This document shows, piece after piece, positions 23,517-38,900 of a stretch of DNA of 64,000 nucleotides. Each line of letters starts with the position of its first letter. Position 1 is the first letter of the stretch. The notes beneath the pieces were generated by a model, which was not told where the DNA came from, ran no database searches, and worked only from the letters and a program-made list of their open reading frames with translations. Origin of the DNA: Daphnia carinata (lineage: Eukaryota > Arthropoda > Branchiopoda > Diplostraca > Daphniidae); assembly GCF_022539665.2 (NCBI RefSeq), contig NC_081338.1:7242446-7306445 (forward strand). The letters are read 5' to 3'. The position numbers were made by a program, and so were the translations under genes.

Positions 23517-24543
23517 ATTTTTTTTCTTTCCAAATTGTATTGCCCTTCTACATTTAAAACCTACTTAAGACATAGATGGGCAGTTCAACTTTCCAATATG
23601 TTTGTCCGCAAATATGGCGATATAATAATTTGTCGGTATTTTATTAGTTGCGGCTCTACTTTCAAGTGAGCTTCAATGAGGAAATCCTTTTCTTTAGTGT
23701 GTACATATTTGTTTTTGCCCCCCAGACAAAATGCCTTAGTAGAAAATGTCATGTACACATACTTGAGCCCAGCAGCAAAATGATGTGTTCATTTCGTTCG
23801 CCATTCCAGTTCCCTGGCCTCTTGCATCGTTTGCACGTAGCACGATTACTGTACTTCTTGTCTATATACACAGTGGTAGAAATAACCCGTTTTATTCTCG
23901 CTCGCCATTGTTTATGACAATGTCGTGATGCGGCTGCTGCCTCAAAAAGAGTAAAAGAAACAAAACTATGCGCGTAGCAGCTGGAGAAATGTGTGTGTGC
24001 GCACGAAGAATAAATCTAAAGAAGAAGAAAAAAAATATATGAAAATCTTTTATTTTTGAAACAAAAATATTCGAATGTGGTCGTTAAAAAAAACCAGAAA
24101 CAAGAAAAACGAAGAAAAATACGCTAACGCAAATGACGAAAAATCTTTTTTTGATTTACAAGTCAAAAGATGAAAAACAAAAGCTTTCATCACGCTGGAA
24201 AAAAAACCAATGCACCATTGTGACTGTTGGAAAGCAACTTCTCCTCCTCTCATAATGATTTCAAAACACGCGCCCTGGCTTTCGGGTCCGCTATAAATCG
24301 CTTATTTTATCACCCCTCCCTTCGACTTTTGTTTTCCTGCCTTCCCAAAAAAGCATAAAATTTTTTCATCGACAACCAAAATGACTTTTGATTCATTAAA
24401 AGCACATCACCTGGCGTGTACTCCACCCTCGGGACTTTTAACACCAGTTCCATTTTCTAAAAATCTATTTTCACCGCCGTCCCACAGATGGCGTTGCTTC
24501 AGATCCACTACTGCGCTAGCGCGCCTTTCCAACGTGAAACTCC

Positions 24544-24564
24544 CACACACACACACACACACAC
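24544..24564. repeat. (CA)n microsatellite
   Basis: About ten CA units, uninterrupted. Confidence 0.9.
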
Positions 24565-26878
24565 ACGCTGTCTCGTGAGTCACTTATGGACTTATGCATA
24601 CAACAGGGGGAATACTTGCAGTGAACAACCACGGTTCACGAGAGTCTTGGCGTGTTAGTAAGAACGTCTAGGGTTGCTCGTGAGGGCTGCCACTTCAGTG
24701 TGTGTCGCGTGCTCGCGAAGAGCAGACGATTGTATATTTACCCAGTGACTCGCGTGGTCAGACGTTCGTGTGGCTGAATTCTTTTTGTTTTTTGTTGAAA
24801 CAAAAATAAATACCAACCAAAGCCTTGCCCGAAGTTTATCATGAATGTTTGTTGACCAAATTGGTGCGTATAAATCAGACACAAGCTGGAAAGAGTCAGT
24901 GCCAAATCTTTGGGACTTGCTGTTCTTGCCAAAAGAAGGCCGGACAACACCGTGTAATCAAGAGTGTGCTGGACAATTGAAAAGAACAAAAAAAAAAAAA
25001 AAAAAGAACAATGAACATTTGATGGCCTGAAGGTGTTTGTGTCCGTTCGCCATGCAATTATTTCACCGAAATCATCTTCATCTCGCCCAGTCGTGGCAAC
25101 AGGTACGACAACGAGGGAAAGAAATTTGCTCTATCATCGTAATAATCGAGAATAAAAATGAACGTTGTCTAGACGGTTTCATTAGATTTGAGAATTTCGA
25201 ATATTCATGCCTGTCTTGTTGCTCTCACAGTTCGCTCTAGAAATGGTGAAGAACAACAAATCACTCGTTAGTTTGCATGTCACCTCATGTCCAGTTAGAA
25301 AGTGCAATGTGCGTAAAACATTCCGGTTTTCTTTTCATTTGTCTTCCACAAAAAAAAATGGCTTATCTATTCATGGGAATATTATTTCTACAACATCAAA
25401 CATGGCGTTTGAATTTAACAAGCCACTTCCAGTTCGAGAAAAACTAAACAATTCTTTTTCACAAATTTTGGAATGGTATGGCCATTCATTTGACGTTTTT
25501 CATCGTGTTCGTTCCCATCAGAACAAACCCCAAGTGACGCGTGCGTGCGTGCCACCAATCGGCGGTTTGCGGTGGTGGGGGGGGGGGCATCATGCGATGC
25601 GACGATTACGAGCTTGATACGGTTCATTTGCATCCCATAGGTAGCTCTATAGTTTCATCTTTAGAGACTTAATAGAAGAGCTCTTTTCATTCGAAATTTC
25701 GCCGTCTATAAACGAAAAAAAAAAAACATTTCTGTCTTTTGAAATGGAGCGATCCTATTTAAAAGAGATGCTTTTATTTTGAACTATTCCGAAAGAGTAC
25801 ATGCAAATGTCCTGGTTCTCATAGGGATTGAAGCGAGGGACACACTGACGGGATTTAAAAGAAAAACGAACTGATGCAAAGTGATTTCTTTTGAAGCGGC
25901 TATTTAAAACGAAAATTTTTTCTTTAAATGTTTGACACTCGATCCATATAGTAATGTCGTATATGTGTAGTCACGAACAACTTGCGGGGCGTTAATGGAA
26001 GGATTTATATTATTATGTTTCCATCATCATCCATTCTGACGTCCCTTTTTTTTTGACAACAAAAGTCCCGCTCCTTGCACCTTTTCCCACATAACACCGT
26101 CCATCAGTAAACCGTTAAGTGCGCCTCTAACGTTCAACCCGCTCGTTTCGTTCGCAACTTTTCGAAAAAAAACGTATTTTTCTAAATCAATTTCATTGAA
26201 AAATGAACATTGCACCAGCATTGCACGCCTTCTGCGTGTTAAAAGAAGCGTCGTGTGTGTTTGATGTATGCGCATTTTCTCTTTTTTTCGAATCTTATTC
26301 ATTTTCAAAAATGCCGCGGTATGTCAAGATATTTTGGTATTCGGCTCTCTCTCGGCAAATTGGTCCGTTTCTTGATATGCAGAATGATGGATGATGTGTA
26401 CACACGATGAAAATTCGTGACTATCGTTCACGATCGATTGCCATTTTGAACACGAAAAAGGCGCGCGCAAATTCAAACTGTTTAAAACGTCAAAGCGCGC
26501 TAAAAGCTTCTTTATATTAAATGGAATCTAGAAAGAAACGAGCTTTATTATTTATGGAATGTAGTAGGTTCGGAAAAAAAGGGCATATTGAAAAAAAAAA
26601 AATCGGGATGGATTGGGAAGAAAGAAAAAAAAAACGAAAAGAAGGCCATAAAAGGAAATAGGTGAATGTAATTCACGGGTGGTAAGAGACCACGGTCGAC
26701 TCGGTCCATCGCAAAGAAAACCAAAATCGCTTCCACAGTGATTTTTTTTTCGTGATGCTTGCCCGGTAAGGCACACAACGATGTCTAATCTACGGCGGCC
26801 AAGCGAGAACGAGTGAAAGTTCCTCAAGATTCTTAAAAATAAAAAATTCCCTAACAATTCTTGAGTGCATGGAAAAGG

Positions 26879-26898
26879 CGAGAGAGAGAGAGAGAGAG
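26879..26898. repeat. (GA)n microsatellite
   Basis: About ten GA units, uninterrupted, some 460 bp before the first navigator coding exon. Confidence 0.85.
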
Positions 26899-27361
26899 TC
26901 TGAGGGATGGTTACAGCAAGGTCGTTTCCAAACAACAACAACAAACGTTGGGTTTTGGAATGTCCGTTTTATGTATACCGGACCCAAACTGAAAAAAAGG
27001 ACGAAATTTACCTTCCACCGCAACGCCCTAAAGCATTTTTTATTCTGTGCATATTCTAATTTTTAATGCTTTGAAAAATCGAAATTTCATAAAATTTCTT
27101 TTTTTTTTTGCGTAGATCCTTTTTTTTTTCTTTCGTATGTAGGGGCGATGTTGTCGACGTGTACGGAAGCTTGTTGATGTTCATTTCCGCTAGATGTGAC
27201 ACATGCCCATATGATGCATAGATTTATGATTACATTTACAGAAACATATTTTATGTCCATTTGATGGCAGCTCACTGATTATTTCTTTTCTCTCTTGTTG
27301 TTCTGTCCTTTCTTCTTTTTTGGACAATCAAAAAAATGCAGGTGTGCCGAGTTAACCGAAG

Positions 27362-29960
27362 ATGATGACACAAGGGACGACGCAGGGAAGCGGAGGACAT
27401 TTACGGCCACCCCGTAAATATACGCCCAGCGAGACCACACAGGTAAACGACATCACCCATTCTCATTGCCTAAAACTGCCTGATAAATAACAGTAAGCAT
27501 TTTTTTTACTCCATCAAAAGCTCGTTTAATGATGAGGCTATTTAACTGACATCTATCAACGTTAATTGAAGACATTCATCGCCATGAATCGGCCGCGTTT
27601 GACATGTCTTTTCAAAATTCCGCTCGTCAGCGCAATTTTGCTAGCGTAATACGAGTCGGACAATTAAGTTGGCAATAATCCAATTAGTCTAATCACAGTA
27701 TCCGTGCAGTTGGGCAACCTGGAACTTTCGAATCGAAAGGGGGGGAGAGAAACGGAGGGGTGGATGAAACGAATGGAGGACAAATAATGTAAAGGGAAAG
27801 ATTGTTCCATGTTGCGTCTACTGTGCCGCTACATTAGATGGTGAATTGGAGGGCGAGTGCCGCAATCAATCGTCATCGAGAAACACAGAGAGAGGGGGTT
27901 TTTGGAAATAGATGTCAACCTATTAAAGCCTCTATATATTCCTATATAGACAAGGAGGGGGGGGGGGTGCACAAAACCTCTAATGGCACGAGCCCCATAG
28001 GCTATAACGTATTGATGTAGGCTATACACACCTTTAACCAAGATTGCGTTGGACATTTATTTTTCTTTTTGGTTTCGGGCACAGGAGGCATCGCACAAGA
28101 AGAGTAATGAGCTCCTATTGTCGCTATGGTTACGTATTAAAGGAAAAAAAAAAGCCTGTGGGTTTTTTTTTTGTGGACACATTTGACAGAGAGAGGGGGA
28201 TACTCCTATTGCCACACAGTTCATCAGTCTCTTCTTTTTTTTTTTTCTATATACTACTCCAGGTCTATTGTTACCTCATTTTCTTGGGGTAGGGTCCCTT
28301 CTTTTTGTGAGTCAAGATCCTCCAACCCCCCCCCCCTTCATGCCCTTTCCGTCATCATAAATGGATGGATCGTAATGCACTAGACGTGTCGTACTTTCAT
28401 GTTGGTGGGCTCTCCCATCTTCTTTCTTAATACCAGTAGGCCATCAGCATAAGCCCTTTTACCTATGTGATGAGAAAAGAAAAGGATCATCCGCTCTATT
28501 AAGCAAAACCGAGTGGTATGCATTGTACCGTGCACAATAATAAGACTCTTATTATGTAACAAGGCACGATTGTCAGATATTTTACGTATCTCATGTTTCG
28601 AAAAGATTGTCATCTTTTTTTTTTTTTTGTGATATGGTCATCAAATCTCGAGGAAAAAAAAATTTCTGGAAGAAGAAAAAATCGATAAGAATCAAAAGTC
28701 CATCACTGCCAGAAGTGACGTGTGCTGGGATAAAGGGGTTTATGTTAAAAAGGGGGAAGGAAAGCTCTCTCTTTTTTTTTTTCTAGATGTCTGTCGCAGG
28801 AGGGAGAAGTGGGTTATATAGGAGACGGAAGATGCATCGAAGAGAGCCTAGTCTTTCATCCCTTTGATTGGATCTTGTCCGTCACCCCTCGTTTTTGCAC
28901 GTAACTTCCCTTTTTCCACGCATGAAATGCTAATGCAAGCCGAGGGTTGGGGGGTGGTTGAATTCGAACTGAGGGGGAAAGAAAATTCACGTGTCTCCTT
29001 GTCAGCAGCGTAAAGTGCCCAGTGGATGACGCGTGAAGGACATTTTCATTTTACTTTAAGGTGAGAACATCCAACACTTCGCTATAGGTCTTCTAGTTGA
29101 ATACGGAGGTGCAATTGTATAGACCGAAAAAAGAACATTTCCAATCGAGATTAGTACGGTACGGTAGAATGATCCACCAGTTTCAAATGATCAAAGGTCG
29201 CATGCATGTGAGGTATGTGAGAAAGCGTATAACGTAACAATGTCAATAACACGCACACACTATGTTTGTTTGCCCTGTCGACGGGTTTCTTCCCCCCCTC
29301 GCTCTCTTTGACTGTCGTCACAATCAGCAACGGTTCTCTATCAACATTTCACCGAGATATGTCCTGTTTCGAATTGAGTCCGTTGACAAAGAACGTTTTT
29401 TTTATTTATCTGACGGTGGATTGGGGCATCACACGTCCCGATCCATCAACCGGCATTTTTTATTTTTTAAAAGGCTCCGCCAAAAATTGTTTTTTTCCCA
29501 TTGAAAATGTGCCGACTGGATTTTTTAAAGAAGAAATTCTTGGAAATTCAGCGGCGACTTATGGGCCGCTGTTTATCTGACGATGTAAAAAAAAAAAAAA
29601 AAAGATCGTGATGGGGGGTATTCAATCGAAAAAGAACGTAGAAGGTGGCCATATTTCTCAAGTCAGCAGGTTTTTTTTTTTTTCAAAAATGAATTTTTCT
29701 TTTTACATGATAACGAATTTTTTTTTTGTTTCGAAAGATACAAGAAGACGAGCGCTTCTAAACAATTCCCTTTTTTTTTCTTTTTTTTAAATAATACGTT
29801 TTGATGGAGGGAGGCCTGGAAAACATACCCCACGACATCAGAGTATTACCCAGGGCAATCAGAATGTCAGATCTTAATGAGAGTGGGTCGTTGTTTCTGT
29901 TTGATCACGCGGAGTCGTACGAGAGATGGGGAGTCGGAAATCTTTCTCTCCCGTCTTGTT

Positions 29961-29997
<37 letters not shown>

Positions 29998-32900
29998 AAA
30001 ACATCGTCGATAGCGTTTCGTGTAGATAAGAGATGAAACTAAATCAGTCATCCATACAGCACCCTTGATAGAGATTGCCCTGGACAACGCCCTCTCTCCC
30101 TATTTTTATCCAAGTCTTACACACACAAATAAGACCTGTCTCATTTTCGGTTGGGAACTTGATCTACCCCGATGCAGGTTTAAGTGCGTATGTGTACATT
30201 ACATATTTACCTTTACACCAATAAAAAGACATTTTATCTTGATGAGGTTTAAATGTCAGACATCCATTGACGGATTATCCCCTACCGCGTGTCCTAGATC
30301 CAATTGGGGGGGGGGGTAAAATCATAATGCGTTATGTAAAATTGAATGCCAAAGACTAATATTTGTGAAAGCCAGACCTCAACGACGGCCTCCCAGCGTT
30401 TTCGAATATGGCCAGTTGGGTTTTTCCCGTATGGTAGATGACTTTCGAAACGGGGGGGTTAAATAAACATGACTATTTGCCGTATTTTTGTTTGGTAGAC
30501 AAATTATTATTCCACCCTCACCCCTCGCCCTTTTTTTTCGCTGCCATACACACCAGGTGGCCTTACTTTTTCATCCATTCGTCATGTTTAGAAAAACGTC
30601 TTTAGCTTCTTCCGATTTCATTTGAGTAAACCAATAGCTTTTTCGCCTCCCTCCCCCTCATACCTTCGTCTGAGCCCAATATACTTCGCTAAGCCTCCCC
30701 CCCCCCCGAAATAACAGAAGAGCGCTCTATATGCTCATTTTCGAAATGAGAAACAAAGAGTCGAAAAAAAGGGAAAATGATCCAGCCGGAAAAAAAAGGG
30801 AACGTACGCGGGGTGGGACGGCTGGCACATGCGGAGCCTTGTGATGTTCATCAGTGCGAACGCATAACACGCGAAAGAGAAAATGTTTGACTATTAGTGA
30901 AAAGGAGAGACGGGCCAAAGAAAGAAGAAGAAAGGAGGGGACGTCTATAAGGAAGACGGGCTGACATCAGCTGAAAAGAAGGAGTTCCAGCACGTGTCTC
31001 TTTATACAATGCCAAGCGTCGAGTAAACTTTTATTTTCGGGGTACATTCTTCAGTGTGGCAATGACCGTCGTATTTGCTCCGATAGCTCCCCCCCCCCCC
31101 CCCCCCTAAAAGTTTATTGAGTTGCGTTGGACGTGATGTGCACCGACAACACGCCTCACGTCTATTACACAAAAAAAAAACAGCCGCTTCGGGTCCTTCT
31201 ATGTATGTGCAAGTCAGTGCTTTTATTTTCAGTGAGCTTTACATATTGTAGATTTCCTTCTCCCATTTTCTGTTGCGTGAGTTTTCAGTTTTTTTCTGTT
31301 ATCAGATTTTGTTTTTTTTGGGGGAGGGTCGGGAGTGATTGATTTCTTTCAAAGATGATGTCCCGAAATGACATATTTGTTTTAACGACAGCGTAGATAA
31401 ATCTGATTTCGATTTGTTTATTATCTTTGGAATATTGGCATCTCGAAATATGATTCGATCACCCGTTTATTTTGTTTGTCCGCTTAGCGGTCGACCATTT
31501 TTTTTGTTGTTCGCTCTTTATGATTGGATTCTTTTATTTTAAATGTCCCGTTGTTTTTATTTCCGAGGGGGATTTCTTAAAAAAAAGAAAAAAAAAGAAA
31601 CTGAATTTTTGTTTCGTGCAAAAGTGTAAATTAAGCTGTACGGGGATTTACGACGTTAACACGAGTCATTGCGCGTTCGTACGCCGCCGAAGAGAAATCG
31701 ATGGCGAGACATGAAAATGGTCATATCAACTTGACCCGGGCGTCAACGGGCTCATAAAAAAAAAACTCCTTTTCCTTTATTTTTTTCTTTTATATGTTAT
31801 CGTTTTGCTGTGTTTGTTCCCTTCGGATAGAAGAAAAGGAAAAAGAACTTATTATTACAGCACACACCGTGCCATAGGTTTATTCTTTTTATTTCTGCGC
31901 AATATAACCGAGGGCCCTCTTTTTCATCAATGGGTTTATATTGCGTGATGTTGTCGATGATTAGACGCACACATGAGAGTATCGAAAGAGGCGTGATATT
32001 ATGCTCTGCCTCAACGACTTGGCAACGATGTCCACCTCTATCGTGATTCACCGTGCCTTCCGGCTGGCCTTTGATTTAACCCGATCTCTTCTACGAAATG
32101 CGAGGCAATTTTCAAAACGCTGTAAAACGGATCGATTCTTTTCAATTTATTCCCCTTCACCCCCACAGTTCACCCCTTGTCGATAGAAGAGGGGGCGGAT
32201 GAAAGCGGGAAACCGTCCGTCACACCCCTTCGTTTGATTTCGAGCCTCCGTTTCCAAGACAAACACGAACTGATAGACTCTATATTTACTTTTTGAAAAA
32301 GAAGGAGAAAGACAAGTAGACCAATATAAAAAAAAAAGAATTGCATTTTTATTTCATTTTTTGTATATGGTTCTACTGCCTTTTCAATTTTCCCCTCTTC
32401 TTTATTCGGGAGAAATGGCGTGTCACGCTATCGTGTGTGTTTTTTTTTTTTTCGACGATAGCGCTCCCTTCCGTGTTTTTTCAGACTAGAGTTATTGGTT
32501 TGATGTGTAATCTGATACACGTTCTCCATATAGGAATGTGTTACACGCGATGATTCAATCGTTGTATTACAACAATCTATTTTTTTCTTTTTCTTTTTCC
32601 AAAAATGGAGTCACACATCTTGTTTACATTGCCTGCTCGGTAGGTGCTTTAAAAAAATCGTAGCAAATATTTGAAAGAAGGAAAAAAAAAAGAGCATTAG
32701 CAATTGAAGGAGTTGCCATTGGTTACCATACATCACCTCTTTTTGGATGATGTGTACAAGACCTGCTGTAAGACGCTTTCCTTTCCAACCCCCCACCACT
32801 ATAACTCCTGCAGCACACTTTTTCTCTTATTACGTACACACACATCCTCTGGCTCTCTCCCCTGTGTGCCCGACTTTCTTCTTTCCCCCTACGTCGTTCC

Positions 32901-35900
32901 TCTTTCCCGTCCATTATTTACTTTTCTTCCTTCCTTTTGAGAAGGGGGGGGGGGGGGGGCTCTATACGCACTCCGGGACTTTTGGTTATATTTTTCTTTA
33001 AGTCTCCGATGACCTTCCCTCCTTCACCAGTAACGCTCTTGTATATATAGACAACACAAACACGCAGGCGGGGAGAAAAAAAAAAAAAAACCTTCGTATT
33101 ATATTTACAATATAATGTACCTTTTTTTTTTCTTCCTACTGAGTTTTACGTTACATGGCACACGCACTTATTTTCACGGGACATATTGCAGCCGCGGGAG
33201 TCGCTTATTCATCTACGCAAAAAAAAAAAAGAGGAGGGTGTGTGGTAATCCCCCTCTTTGATACATCCTTATTTTGTGTGTCCTCTTCTCGTCTTACGTT
33301 CGTCATTAAACATTTTCATCCGCATCGTATAGATTACACACGCACACGTCGTTATTTATGACGTTTAAAAAAAAATATATGTATAGGGGATGGCTTATTT
33401 CAGTCAAACGCCGTATCGATTTTCCAATTTTTTTTTTCAAGAGTCAAAAATAGGAGAAGTATCAAACGATCCGGAAATACGAGCAACGGAAGTTGCGATG
33501 TTTTTAAAGCGAAGGGCAAGTCGATACGGTTGATATTCGATGAAGGACGACAGCTGGAATGGCACTTAATTTCTTGGCTTCTCTTTTTCCCAATGAGCAT
33601 GTGAGTAAAACTTAAAAAATGCGTAAGACATGAGGCACGATGTTGAGCTAATGATCTTTGATCGGGTAGGGCTATAGTTTTTGAAGGCGTTGCAACTAAA
33701 AGAAAAGGGCGTGGATAAATGCATAAGTACGTGAGTGATAAGCACGAAAATGAGCTTCAGTGAGGGGGGGGGGGTGCGTCGCTAATTCCAATAGCATCTG
33801 CTTCTGACACCTTCCAAAAAAAAAAAAAAAAAAAAGTTTTGAAGCGTATGGAAAACAACTGCTTAATTGGAGCTGCTGTTGTGTTCATTAGGTACACAAG
33901 GGATGGAATTTAAAGCCATCCAAAAAAAATAAAAAATCAAATCAGTTTGACAAGTCCTCGGGAACTATGTGCGATGAGAGAAATAACAGTTTCCGAGTTT
34001 CGTTTTTTTTTTTTTTTTTTTGGGTCCTAAGTTAATCCCGATGCGCTCCTATTATTGCCGGCCGCCGCCCTTTTTTTCTCCCTTTTTTTAAAAACAAAAT
34101 ATCTAAATATAGAAGGAGGATTTACTGTGCGGCTGTCTCCTTGCATTTTTGCTATCAGGTTCTTCTTCTTCACCCTCCTCCTTGTTCTTTTGCTTCTGTG
34201 TATACACGACACGGAAAAAAAAAAAGGGAAACGGATACACACAAGGAAAAATAGATGCTGGAAAAAAAAAAAAAAAGAAAATCCTCCTGTCAGTGCACGT
34301 TGGAATTTGTTCCTCTTTTCTTTTTAGTTTCTCTTCATCTTCTAGTCGCTTCGGTTGTGCATTTCTTTAAATTTCGTTCGCACGCCGCAAACGTTACGCG
34401 CTAACGATCGTCTTTTGATTCCCCCCCCCCTTTTTTTTTTAAATTACGCGCGTTCATGGTGTCTTATCAGCGGGATCGTGATGGGTTCGATTGTTGCGTG
34501 AATACTCTGTGATGTTCGTCTACATCGATTCGCAATCATTCAACAATTTTTTTCATTGGGAATTGATTTCCACGAATGGACCTGTTGTATTTCAAAGAAC
34601 TGTCGACTGCGTTCGGACGTGATCGTACGGGCAACTAGCCAATTGTTTTCCCCCCTTCACGCTCTATCGATAATTGTTACCTAAAGGGGAAAAAAAAAAG
34701 AAGAGGATTTTCTATTTGATTGGCCACTATCTTTCCTCCTGTTTTGCCATGTAAGATGAAATTCAAAGGAAAGAAAGTTTCGACTCTGCAGACCTCGTGC
34801 TTTTTTTTAGATTGAAAGTGAATCATATGGGAAGTACTCCCCAGTTGCTACTGACGTTGTGTTGTGTTATTGTGTTGCCTCCCTTTTTGTTCATGCGCAT
34901 TGTCCATCTTGCCAAGGAGATTGAATTCCACTCTCTTTGGCTAGCTATAAAAAGAAAAACTTGTGTTGTAAAAATCTGGTGGAAGTGCTAATCCAATTGA
35001 TTCTTCGGCCATCTGATTTTCTTTCGAAAAGTCCGTCCATCGATCAGACGGATCGCTCTTTGGGAGATTTAAAAAAAAAAAAAATGTAAGGAATGAAAGA
35101 AATGAAGTGATATGCTCATCTCTGAGAGAGAACATCGACAGAGTGATGGCGTGTCTCCGGACAAGAGATTCCGACGAGAATCTTTGCTCTCCGCTGCGTC
35201 CGCACCAGCCAAAACGACAGCAATCGATCAAGGATTCGTGCGCGATCGCGAGAGAGTCCCCGCAAAACAAATGCATCACGCAGGTATTAGTTTTAACAAT
35301 CCGTTATCGGAGGGCATAAATCAAGGGCATCTGTTTAAAAACGGCATTTCCGGTTGTGCGTATGCAAATGAACTTCCGAGTTAGGGCTAAAGGCGCGCAT
35401 TAAAAACAAGGAATATGCAGATATTTAGGCTGTGTGTGTGACTGATGTGCTCATCTGTTGGCCACATGTTTTCTTGCAGGCTCATAGCGTTCCGCAACAT
35501 AACGCCTCTCTTGCATCTGTTTGAAAAAATTCCATTCATCATTTCTTTCTCGATGTTTTGTATATGGAAATGAGCATATCCTGTTGTATAGTCTGCCAAT
35601 TATGTGTAACTAGGAGAGGGGGGAATTGAAGAAAGGCAGGGGCGTTTGTCATAGATAGTGCAACATTCCAAATAAACATTGGCTATTTACGGAAACAGCT
35701 GCATCATTATGATTGTGCCCATTAAACGACTAACGCACTTCAATGTTTCTCTTCGCGATGACAGATCTACACCGACTGGGCCAACCACTACCTGGAAAAG
35801 GTCAAATCCAAAAGGCGTATTCAGGATCTACCCAACGATGTCACCGACGGAGTTATCCTGGCCGACGTCATTGAAGCTGTTGGTAAGTTAGCAACGGGAA

Positions 35901-38900
35901 GGTTAACACAAATCCATTCATAATTTTTGAGTTTACTGTTGTAAAAAGGAAAACAAGAATGAACACAGACAAAGGGGAGGGTCATCAATCTTGATGTAAA
36001 TGTCGTAATGTAAACAAATAATTAGCTATTCATCAGTTCGATAAGAAATGGGATGGAATGGGCTATCCATCATCAAATCATCACATGCTAAATAGCTAAT
36101 CGTCTATTCATTTCTGCTTCTAGCCAATCAGAAATTGCCCGACGTCAACCGCAAGCCCAAAAATGCATCGCAAATGGTAAGTCGAAAACATTTTTTTTTT
36201 AAATCATCTTGTCAATTTGTTTGGCTCCCACTTTCAACGATGGCCGTACACGAGTCGGAAACGTAACAAAAGCAGAAGCTTTTTGATGCGTTAAAAATTG
36301 AGGTCGATTTTCAATCACGTGCCCAAAACGATGGCTATTGAATGTTTGTACGTGTACGAGGTCGTTCGTTCATTATTGAGAAAACAGCAAGCGAATGGGG
36401 GTGGGGGAGGGCTATTCTATTTCAAAACAATAGAACAAACCACAAATAACGAAGCTGTTGGCGCTCGATATTTGAATTCAATCGCTTTTTTTCCACCTTC
36501 CTTTCAACACTCTTTATTGACAAGGCAACACAAATGAAATAATACGTTGCGTTGTGGCGAGAGCCTTTGTCCTAGTATTTTTCCAAAGTGTTGTAAAACC
36601 TAGCGCTATAAAAAAACAAAACAGGACAAGTTACATCCCATTTAAAAATGTAAAAGCAACAAACAAAAAAAAAAAGGGAGAATTCTACCTGAGTCATCAT
36701 TTTCGAAAGTGATATAATCCGGCGGAACGACGTGACATCCGCTTTTTTTTTTAACTCCCCCCCCCCACTCCCACTCGTTTTAATTAATTGAATGCGTTAA
36801 TAATTTCAAGGGACGTACATCCAATTGGTGTTGATTGTTGTTTATTTTCTACCTTTTTTTTTCATTCACAGATTCATTGTGATACTCGAAAGTATCTCTC
36901 TGCGTGATTCCAGAATTTTTTTTTCTTTTAAACAGCAATTTTCTTCTTCATTTCCGCCGCGAATTAACAATCCAGAAAAGCCTTCCCCCACTTTTTTTTT
37001 TCTCCCCCTCTCCGTTCTCTTTTCAAACCGACGGAAAATTCAGAAAGGAAACGTAACAAGAAATAGAGAAGAAAACTCACTTATTTTCCCATCAGCTTTA
37101 CTACACTAATGTATCTGCTGTACTGTGTAATAGATGCCCCCGGAGGAAATTGTTAGGTCGTCCTTTTACGATCACGAAACGCATGATGCGGCAAAAAATT
37201 GAAAATGCCTACCCATCTTATTATTTTATTTTATTTTATTTTTTTTTGTGTATGTTAAATCCCTGATTGGAACTTTTAATGCCATGCCTCGTTCGTTAAT
37301 GAGAATCTCGATTTTAAAAAAGCCTATAAGATTCGAACGTTTTCCCGCGCTATCGAATTTTCTACCAGTTAACCTCGCTCTTACCATCATTAATTTTCAT
37401 TGCTTTTTATTTTTTTTTTATAAAGTTATAGGGTACGTATATCGTATGTACATAAAATCATTTTTAATGCCAATTTCTATGGTCCCTTATGCGGCGTTTA
37501 GACTCCATTCGTTCCAACTCGTCAGCGCTGATCTCTGGTTCTAGATTTTTAAAAAATGTGATTAGATTATCGAAGAGATTAGAAAACACACCACGGGATA
37601 TGCGGTACGTCTTTGAACTGTATTCACGCTAGCGGCAAAGACACGCACGAAAAAAAAAAAGAAGTGTGTATAGAAGTTGCAGTTGCGGCCGCTAATGTAG
37701 TCGTGAATCCATTAATACGAAGCGCGGCTGTTTTCTCTCGATATACAAGAGGCGCTCGGCACTCGCCGGGTTTGCGGCCGTGCAATTTATAGCCACCCGT
37801 CGAGCGTCTCCCGCTCCCGACAGCGGCGCCTTGCTATCCACAGCCAGTGGTCCTGTCCACTTGCAACAGCCTTGTTTCTCCCCCCCCCCCCCCCCCTTAT
37901 TTTCAAATGGCTCTATTGAGACGATTTATAGGCTCTTTAGCTTAACATATTCGATTGTTTTTCACTTGATAGTTTTATGCCGGCGAGATTGGTCCGTTAA
38001 AAAAAAAAAAAATTTGTTTAACTTCAGTTTCTCGTGTGAAAATCCCGAACCACTCAGTAGGCTTCATAGGAGGAATTATCGTAGACATAAAATTTATTCC
38101 GCTAGTTTTCCCCGCCCGCTTTAATTGAAAATGATGAACGTGGAGTGTTTGAAGTCGATATCATCCGGGCTGTAAAATACAGGCCATAAACTCTTAAGGA
38201 GGAGAAATAGAGATTTACAGTAGTTGATTTTCGGGTACAAGTTTATTTTTGTTGTATTATTACAAAACGTCGCCGAGGTCGGATCATCGATCTTCTATCG
38301 CCTTTCACATCAGTAGCGACGATCTCCGTTCACTATTTGCTTGTAGACTTGTAGGAAAATACAGAAATGGGGGGGGGGGGTTGAAAAAAAAAGGAAAGCG
38401 GATACTGCTGTACTAGATTCTTTTTCTTTCAGTTTGAACGCGATATAAAGAAAGAAGCCATTCCACGCCATGGGGTTTTCTCTTTTTTTTTTTGTGAGTG
38501 TGTTATCTGCGGAAAAAAAAAACCAAGAGATTTACTGGGATTTTATGTATGCAGACAAACACGGAGAGTGAACGCGTCTATCCTTTGAACCAACAGCAAT
38601 AAAAAAAAAAAAAAGGGACTTCTTTTCCCGATGTATCGTTTTCCATTCTAAACGCCGGGTCGGGCGTAAATCACGCCATCTAGCGTTCAACGGTTTCGAG
38701 AATAAGTCAGAACATAATTTCTTTTTTTTTTTTTAAAGTAAATAAAAATATTTGAACAAAAAAGGAGGAGCGCACATTTTCGCAGGCAATAAAAATCGGA
38801 AGTTCTTAAAAAAAAAAAAAAAAGAGGGAACCGATGTGTGCGTGCAAACGTGAGAAGTCGACGATTTCACAGTAGGGTTCGCTTATTGTTGCCACCAACA

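Larger units (their letters stand above)
19098..27341. other. Long intergenic region upstream of the navigator gene, no gene seen
   Basis: About 8.2 kb with many A/T homopolymers, a (CA)n at 24544-24564 and a (GA)n at 26879-26898. No open frame above about 140 codons and none with family resemblance. Untranslated 5' exons and promoters of the navigator gene probably lie here, since its start-codon exon begins at a 3' splice site, but I cannot place them. A tRNA-like B box (GGGTTCGAATCCC) occurs at about 23490. Confidence 0.5.
27443..35764. other. Navigator intron 1 (8.3 kb)
   Basis: It separates the 27-codon first coding exon from the calponin-homology exons. The sequence is rich in A/T runs and in long G or C runs (see separate entries). 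No nested gene was seen on either strand; open frames are short and of low complexity. Its length relative to the usual 60-90 bp introns suggests regulatory content or alternative promoters, which is inference only. Confidence 0.7.
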
